Assembly: GCA_016794505.1 (NCBI GenBank)
Contig: JAEUJZ010000117.1
Location: 1 to 64,000, forward strand
Direction: 5' to 3'
DNA: 64,000 nt
Source: Myxococcales bacterium
GTDB lineage: Bacteria; Myxococcota_A; Polyangia; Palsa-1104; JAEUJZ01
In this document: positions 60,157-64,000 of the stretch, one piece after another
How positions within the stretch are numbered: the stretch's first letter is position 1
Layout: each line of letters opens with the position of its first letter
Made by a program: the position numbers and the translations under genes
The notes under the pieces: model-generated
The model's input: only the letters and a program-made list of their open reading frames with translations
The model's database searches: none
What the model was told of the DNA's origin: nothing

Positions 60157-63100
60157 CGGGCTGTCTCCTTTGTACGTCCGGCGCGGAAGCGGCCGAGGGG
60201 GGCGATCCAGAGCCATCGCGGGGGCCATCGTCCGAGACATCCACGCGGGCCCAGCTGCGGTCCGAGGCGGCGCTGCGAGCCGCGGGTGCGCCGTGCTGCG
60301 CGTCGAGCACGGCGATGTCGTGCGGGGTGTTCGCGCTGGGGTCTTCACCGTGACAGTAGGTCACGAACGGGCCGGGCGGATCGCCGTCTTGGCCATAGCC
60401 GGCGGCACTCGCCGCAAGGATCAAAATGGCGCGCTGTTCGGCTTCACCCTGCAGAAGCTGCAAGAGCCGCGGCTTTTCGTGGGCGTGGATGCCATGCAGC
60501 GGGTCTTCCAGAACCAACAGATCGGGGCACAGGCTGGCGCAGCGCACGATTTCGATCAGCCGTCGCTCATGCGCGTGCAGATCGCAGAGCGCGACCTGCA
60601 GCTGCGGCAAGAGCTCGGGAAAGCCAACCTGCTCGATGCGCTGCGCAAGCGATGGCAGCGACGATCTTGCACGGGCACGTGGCGGGCTGTGCGACCCCTC
60701 GTCCAGATACTCGCGCGCGGCCCGAAGCAGCCAGCGTGCTTCCCGCAGCGGCGACACAGGCAGGGCCGAGCGGTCGCTGACCAGGTCGCGTCCTGCATAA
60801 AGCGCGCTGCCCTGGACGGCAAACAGCGGGCTTAGGGGGCCGCACAGCACACGCAGAAGCAGGCGACGGTGCGTGTCGCTGCGGCAGACCAGCAGGTGCA
60901 GCCCGCGGCGGCCGACGGTCAGCGACAAGGGGGGCAAGAGCTCGCGCCCCCGCAGCGAGGCAGACAGGCTGCGCAGCTGCAGAAGCGGCGCCTGGTCGTC
61001 GGTCCGGGCGGATGAAGACGAGGCGCTGCGCGTCGGTTCGCCCGCCGGCAGATCGGGCGCTGGCTGTGGCTGGCTGCGCTGGCTCTCTAGCGGCGAAGTG
61101 GGCTGGGGCGCGGCGACAGGCGTGAGCTGAAGCGCGCCTGGCCCTTGGAACGGGTCTCCGTTCGTCGTCGGCTGCATCGGCTGTTGGGCCTCGACGAGAT
61201 GCCGGGGCGGAGCGGACAGCGCGTCGAGCCGGCTGTGCAGCGTGTGCGGTGTGGCCTGCGACACGTCGCTGTGCGGCGCAAGCAACAGCACGGCACGGCG
61301 TGTACTTTCCCGCACCAGAAGCTCGATGAGGGCCGCGGCCTGCGATGGGGAATGCCCGCTTTGCGGATCGTGCAGGCAGAGCAGCTTGGGCTCGCTGACC
61401 AGCTCGCGGGCGATCGCCAGGTGCCACCACTCGGCCTGCGACAGCACAAGCGGTGGCTGGCCGAGTGGGCTGTCTAAAAAGGGGCCAAGGTGAGCGAGAC
61501 CTGCCTCGCTCAAGCGGGCTTGCAGGGCCGGGCGCGGAAAGGCGTGGGCGGCGGCGGGCAGAAGATCCTGCAGCAGATAGCGGCGCAGCGGTTGGCTCGA
61601 CGGGGAAAGGGTGGGGCCCAGCACGGCAGGGCGCATGCCGCGCCCCAGAAGATCGTCGTCAAACCGGGCTTCACCGTCGAAGGACCAGCCGGTAGCGGCG
61701 CGATTTCGACCGCTGAGAATGCCCATCAGCGCTGTCGCGCGTTCGCGATCGTCCTCATGCAGGGTATGCAGGCCGCGACGCGGAATGCACAGATCGATCG
61801 CCGGCAGCACGGCTCGCCCCGCGTACGACGCCGAAAAGCCGCGCAGCACCAGCAGCGGCTGCGTCGCTAGGCTTGGATCGAAGGCAGGCACCGGCTCGAT
61901 CACCGCCGCTTTTTCTTGGGTCTCTGGCGAGGGCTGAGACGGCGGCGTTGGCAGGGGCGCGGACGGCGAAGCGGCGAGCGGCTCTGCGGGCGTCTCGGAC
62001 GGCGATGTAGCGATTGACGGAGAAGGCGGTGTAGCGAGCGTCTCGGACGGCGGTGCAGCAAGCGTCTCACGCTGGGGCGCAGCGCCTTTGTCAGAAAGCG
62101 GTGCTGCTTGGGCGACGCTGTCGTGTCGGCCGGTGCGTTTCGTCGGCGGCTCGTTCGCTGAGGCATCGACGCCGCGCTCGGCGGCTGGCGCGGGGCCGGG
62201 CGGATCTTTGCTGTCGGTCTCGGCAGTCGCTGTGGGAAGCCGGACGGTCTCGCGGGGCGGGCTGTCCAGCTTTGGCTCGCGTGCGACGCTTCCCAGATCC
62301 GAGCGCGGCGGGATATCCGGGAGCGGCGGGGCCTTGGCCGGTACATCCAAGACTTCTTCGACCGACGTCGGCGCGATACCGGCGGCGAGAAGCCACTCGG
62401 CCGCTTCGTCAGAGCCCAGAGCCACCGGGCTGCGGTCGCTGGTCTGCGTCCGCTTGCTGGGCGGTGTGTCGTGGCTGTGTTTGGGCGCATAGGCCGTCGC
62501 TGGGCCGCTTAGAGCCGCCGCGGTGGTCGCCGACAGCGGGGCCAGCGCAGCCAGCGCCGAAGGCGACAGCGCACTTTGATTGGAAAACAGCGAAGGCGAA
62601 ACGTTTGAAGCTGAGGCCACGCCTTCTAGAGATCTGTAGAGACGATCTAGTTGGTTATTTTGATAAATAAGCAAAACAACATATTTTTCGCTGCATACTA
62701 CATAATAGCTGTGTACGGCAGTGGACCCGAGCGCGGCCGCCGAGATGCCCCCTGGCTCGGTCGAAGGCAGGCGCAGAAGGTACTGAGCCAGGCCTTGGCC
62801 CAGCATGCCGAACTGGGCCACGGTGTTCGCCTTTCGCTCGGCCATCCGCGTCGTCATGATGGGCCAGGGGCCGTCGTGGCCGTCGGGCTGCCACTCGAAC
62901 AGCCAGCGCTCTTCGGTGCTGCCGGGCGGTGTCTCGTACAGGCGGGCGGCCGAGTCGGTGTAGCGCACGCTGCCGTGCCGGCCAGCGGCTAAGAGCAGCT
63001 CGACGACCGAGAAGAAATAGCGCTCGCCAGCCAGACGCTCAGTCGGGTTTGGCTGCTCGACCATGCGAATCTTGCCGAGATCGCAGAGCTCGGAAATGCG

Positions 63101-63490
63101 GCGCAGCGCGCGGGCCGTGACTCCGCACAAACAGCGACGGGCGATCAGCGGGATATTGTGCAGCTGAAGGCCCTCGGTCACGCTGAGCGGCTGCCCCATG
63201 AGCAGCTTCTGCAGCGTCGGGGCCACGGGGGCGCCTTCGCGGAAGAAGGCTTCATCGATGTGCGTGTCTCCTTCGACCTCGGCAGCGATTCCGACCATGC
63301 CGGCGTCCAGGCTGATGCGGCCGACCAGCTGGTCGCTTTCGCTGTGAAACGTCAGCGCCCGCACACGGGGTGAGGCGGCGACTCGCTCGATGACGAGCAG
63401 CAGCATGGAAAAGCGACGGAACCGTTCGAAATAAAAATCAGACACCCTAGCTTCCCAACTCGCAGTCGCCACCCCGACTGCCATGCTCAT
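60143..63490 (-). CDS. Large protein: DUF4388-like N-terminus plus two degenerate ABC-ATPase domains
   Basis: A 1115-residue soluble protein. Residues 1-170 resemble the DUF4388/PATAN-type regulatory domain (LVGRISLDAGMVGIAAEVEG, LMGQPLSVTEGLQL). Residues about 250-540 are a Ser/Pro/Ala-rich linker. Residues about 541-765 follow an ABC nucleotide-binding domain (LVLRGFSASYAGRAVLPAID, SQAEWWHLAIARELVSEPKL, LLCLHDPQSGHSP) but the Walker A is lost (HEDDRERATALMGIL). Residues about 833-1015 are a second copy (LRSLSASLRGRELLPPLSLT, HERRLIEIVRCASLCPDLLV, LEDPLHGIHAHEK), again with no Walker A lysine. ATPase activity is unlikely. Coupled to the Roadblock-like gene. Confidence 0.65.
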   Translation of the reverse strand: MSMAVGVATASWEARVSDFYFERFRRFSMLLLVIERVAASPRVRALTFHSESDQLVGRISLDAGMVGIAAEVEGDTHIDEAFFREGAPVAPTLQKLLMGQPLSVTEGLQLHNIPLIARRCLCGVTARALRRISELCDLGKIRMVEQPNPTERLAGERYFFSVVELLLAAGRHGSVRYTDSAARLYETPPGSTEERWLFEWQPDGHDGPWPIMTTRMAERKANTVAQFGMLGQGLAQYLLRLPSTEPGGISAAALGSTAVHSYYVVCSEKYVVLLIYQNNQLDRLYRSLEGVASASNVSPSLFSNQSALSPSALAALAPLSATTAAALSGPATAYAPKHSHDTPPSKRTQTSDRSPVALGSDEAAEWLLAAGIAPTSVEEVLDVPAKAPPLPDIPPRSDLGSVAREPKLDSPPRETVRLPTATAETDSKDPPGPAPAAERGVDASANEPPTKRTGRHDSVAQAAPLSDKGAAPQRETLAAPPSETLATPPSPSIATSPSETPAEPLAASPSAPLPTPPSQPSPETQEKAAVIEPVPAFDPSLATQPLLVLRGFSASYAGRAVLPAIDLCIPRRGLHTLHEDDRERATALMGILSGRNRAATGWSFDGEARFDDDLLGRGMRPAVLGPTLSPSSQPLRRYLLQDLLPAAAHAFPRPALQARLSEAGLAHLGPFLDSPLGQPPLVLSQAEWWHLAIARELVSEPKLLCLHDPQSGHSPSQAAALIELLVRESTRRAVLLLAPHSDVSQATPHTLHSRLDALSAPPRHLVEAQQPMQPTTNGDPFQGPGALQLTPVAAPQPTSPLESQRSQPQPAPDLPAGEPTRSASSSSARTDDQAPLLQLRSLSASLRGRELLPPLSLTVGRRGLHLLVCRSDTHRRLLLRVLCGPLSPLFAVQGSALYAGRDLVSDRSALPVSPLREARWLLRAAREYLDEGSHSPPRARARSSLPSLAQRIEQVGFPELLPQLQVALCDLHAHERRLIEIVRCASLCPDLLVLEDPLHGIHAHEKPRLLQLLQGEAEQRAILILAASAAGYGQDGDPPGPFVTYCHGEDPSANTPHDIAVLDAQHGAPAARSAASDRSWARVDVSDDGPRDGSGSPPSAASAPDVQRRQPDAGS

Positions 63491-63711
63491 TGCGGGCGCC
63501 GCCCTGGCGCCGAACGCAGACGATCATAACAAACCTTGTAAAGCCACTGACGGCGGGATTTTGCAGTGATGCACGCGTTCCAGTCGGACCACGACTGGCG
63601 CAGAAAATGCCATTTGGGCAAATGCCCAGCGGACGGAGTACCGGACCGAAAATCGTGGCTTGTGGTCCGTGCCGCATCCCCTGAAAATGGCCGGCAGAGG
63701 GACGGTGCGGA

Positions 63712-64000
63712 ATGCCCCGCCGCAAGCTGGTCAACCCGGACGCTGCTTCAGCCGTTGCGAAACGGCGCATCGTGGTCGTCGATGACCACGCGATCGTGCG
63801 CGAGGGATTGTGCGAGCTACTTCAGCGAGAGCCGGATCTGCAAGTGGTTGGGCAGGCGAGCCATGCTCGCGAAGCGGCGGCGCTGTGTGCGCGTCTGCGG
63901 CCCGACTGCATCCTGCTCGATCTGACGCTCGGACGGGACAGCGCCTTTTCGCTGATCGCCGAGCTTCGCGCCGCTCATCCACGTACCGCGATCTTGGTGG
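63712..64000 (+). CDS. NarL/FixJ-type response regulator, receiver domain (3' truncated by window)
   Basis: The frame starts at ATG 63712 with AGAGGGA upstream and is open to the window end. The receiver domain shows IVVVDDHAIVREGLCELL (acidic pair Asp-Asp), the phosphorylation site CILLDLTLGRD (Asp) and the start of the next strand (TAILV). The DDHxxVRxGL pattern is typical of NarL/LuxR-type regulators with a C-terminal helix-turn-helix, here beyond the window. Its kinase is not in view. Confidence 0.85.
   Translation, partial: MPRRKLVNPDAASAVAKRRIVVVDDHAIVREGLCELLQREPDLQVVGQASHAREAAALCARLRPDCILLDLTLGRDSAFSLIAELRAAHPRTAILV

Overview
This is a GC-rich, gene-dense chromosomal window that looks like Myxococcota (a myxobacterium or close relative). 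The pointers are a polymorphic-toxin end followed by a double-CXXCG immunity protein, a Hanks-type Ser/Thr kinase transcribed with a TPR protein and FG-GAP lipoproteins, lipoproteins with Asp-Met-Ala repeats, Cys-rich repeats on an M23 peptidase, and a half-size class III cyclase. No rRNA, tRNA, insertion sequence, phage or CRISPR array was recognised. The assignment is inference from gene content only.

Layout. 1-1475: end of a toxin gene and its immunity gene. 1.5-6.2 kb: mscS-type channel and transaldolase (minus), then a GT87-like membrane glycosyltransferase and a HAD hydrolase (plus). 6.4-14.6 kb: a small ORF coupled to a degenerate PP2C protein, an alpha/beta hydrolase (minus), then kinase, TPR protein and two FG-GAP lipoproteins with overlapping or near-abutting genes. 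14.7-22 kb (minus): NHL protein and MoaA-like radical SAM protein (overlapping), exported adenosine deaminase, and MFS, ABC ATPase and ABC membrane protein. 22-30.5 kb (minus): nuoEFJKLMN, a partial complex I operon lacking A, B, C, D, G, H and I. 30.7-39.4 kb: secreted and membrane proteins, including a tandem BMC-domain-like protein and a four-repeat CAP protein.

39.7-43.7 kb (plus): a half-length PduL-like protein, PduO cobalamin adenosyltransferase, a sigma-like protein with a C-terminal membrane helix, an acyl-CoA dehydrogenase, and a pair of AhpD/CMD-like genes. The second of the pair carries an in-frame TGA inside a CxxC-x3-H redox motif, followed at the right distance by a SECIS-like hairpin. 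It is best read as a selenoprotein and is the strongest hidden signal in the window. 43.8-51.5 kb (minus): small membrane protein, an ECF sigma / anti-sigma pair with a DUF4097-like domain, and a complete BMP-family nucleoside-type ABC importer. 51.7-54.1 kb: LysR regulator divergent from DoxX and an extradiol dioxygenase. 54.4-64 kb: prokaryotic pentameric ligand-gated channel, 7TM adenylate cyclase, membrane-anchored MutS-family ATPase, a Roadblock-like small protein coupled to a 1115-residue protein with two degenerate ABC-ATPase domains, and the start of a NarL-type response regulator.

Much of the window is signalling, surface and transport. The kinase and pseudo-phosphatase, the sigma/anti-sigma pair, the cyclase and the ligand-gated channel are all sensory. 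The exported adenosine deaminase and the nucleoside-type importer could form a salvage route, and the complex I block supplies respiration.
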